Shown here: in pieces, positions 5,057 through 5,407 of the stretch
How the letters are laid out: every line of letters begins with the position of its first letter
How positions within the stretch are numbered: position 1 is the stretch's first letter
Assembly: GCA_937927795.1 (NCBI GenBank)
Contig: CALBSF010000343.1
Span: 1 to 5,407, forward strand
Direction of reading: 5' to 3'
Source of the DNA: an uncultured Rickettsiales bacterium
Lineage (GTDB): Bacteria; Pseudomonadota; Alphaproteobacteria; Rickettsiales; UBA1997
Length of the DNA stretch: 5,407 bases
Translations under genes and position numbers: made by a program
The notes under the pieces: model-generated
What the model saw: the letters and a program-made list of their open reading frames with translations, nothing else
What the model was told of the DNA's origin: nothing
The model's database searches: none

Positions 5057-5407
5057 TTAAAAAATCTCAGAAGTAGTTTTAATAACTTTTTTAGATGCAG
5101 AGCTCATTAATAAAGAGCTGACATAGGTTTTGTTATGGCATTTTTTAACGCCGTTTAACATATAACCATCAGTAACGCCGCCACATGCAAAAATTACATC
5201 ACCTTTTGCCATTTCTAAAGCAGTATATTTTTTATTTAAATCTTGAATGCCCATTTTTTTAGCACGCTCAATTTGTTTTTGATTATCGCCAAAAATTAAA
5301 CGACCCATCATTTGTCCGCCAATAACTCTAAGCGCTGCAGCGGCTAGAACCCCTTCAGGCGCGCCGCCTGTTCCCATATAAGCATCATCTCTAGTATTTT
5401 GATTAGT
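5057..5407 (-). CDS. glpX: Class II fructose-1,6-bisphosphatase GlpX, C-terminal part (runs off right edge)
   Basis: The frame is open from the right edge to TAA at 5057-5059, giving 116 residues, about the last third of a family usually about 320-340 long. Signatures are DDAYMGTGGAPEGVLAAAAL (7-26 of the fragment), with the Gly-rich GGAPEG substrate loop, then RVIGGQMMGRLIF and VIFACGGVTDGYML (71-84), where most relatives read FAATGVTDG. GlpX is a metal-dependent, usually Mn2+-dependent, enzyme that hydrolyses fructose 1,6-bisphosphate to fructose 6-phosphate in cytosolic gluconeogenesis. Some relatives also act on sedoheptulose bisphosphate. The start is outside the window, so upstream partners and regulation cannot be seen. 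Confidence 0.94.
   Translation of the reverse strand, partial: TNQNTRDDAYMGTGGAPEGVLAAAALRVIGGQMMGRLIFGDNQKQIERAKKMGIQDLNKKYTALEMAKGDVIFACGGVTDGYMLNGVKKCHNKTYVSSLLMSSASKKVIKTTSEIF

Overview
This AT-rich window most likely comes from an alphaproteobacterium. A member of, or relative of, the host-associated orders Rickettsiales or Holosporales is plausible, but that is inference. The clues are a SecB with the alphaproteobacterial-style C-terminal signature LEPIDFAALY, a class II (GlpX) fructose-1,6-bisphosphatase, strongly A/T-biased codons, and large palindromic intergenic repeats. Every gene I can support lies on the minus strand.

Layout from right to left, in the direction of transcription. 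(1) 5407-5057 is the C-terminal third of glpX, open at the window edge. (2) The gap 5056-4870 carries a 72-bp near-perfect palindrome. (3) secB (4869-4414) is joined by a TAATG overlap to a secreted protein with two YceI domains (4414-3305). These two genes are almost certainly co-transcribed. (4) 3304-2861 is non-coding and unusually structured. It holds diverged tandem units, two of which begin with a copy of the first 15 bases of tRNA-Ser, and each unit carries inverted repeats of differing sequence. (5) A complete tRNA-Ser(GCU) lies at 2860-2769. (6) 2768-2329 has no convincing intact gene but several overlapping open frames, including a Cys-rich broken frame that ends just before a strong intrinsic terminator (2290-2328). 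(7) An HNH homing-type endonuclease (2273-1602) looks mobile, and its HNH core appears to lack the first histidine. (8) 1601-1302 is a plain AT-rich spacer. (9) 1301-1 is the N-terminal part of a filamentous-haemagglutinin-like two-partner-secretion exoprotein (TpsA), running off the left edge.

Functionally, secB, the YceI protein and the TpsA exoprotein share a theme of protein export: SecB is the cytosolic export chaperone, and the other two carry Sec-type signal peptides. glpX belongs to gluconeogenesis. The stretch from the HNH gene through the tRNA-linked repeats is the accessory part and holds the most unusual material. I did not find a CRISPR array, an intact transposase, or a clearly new multi-gene system. 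The best candidate for something undescribed is the tRNA-Ser-anchored tandem repeat with variable hairpins at 2846-3262.
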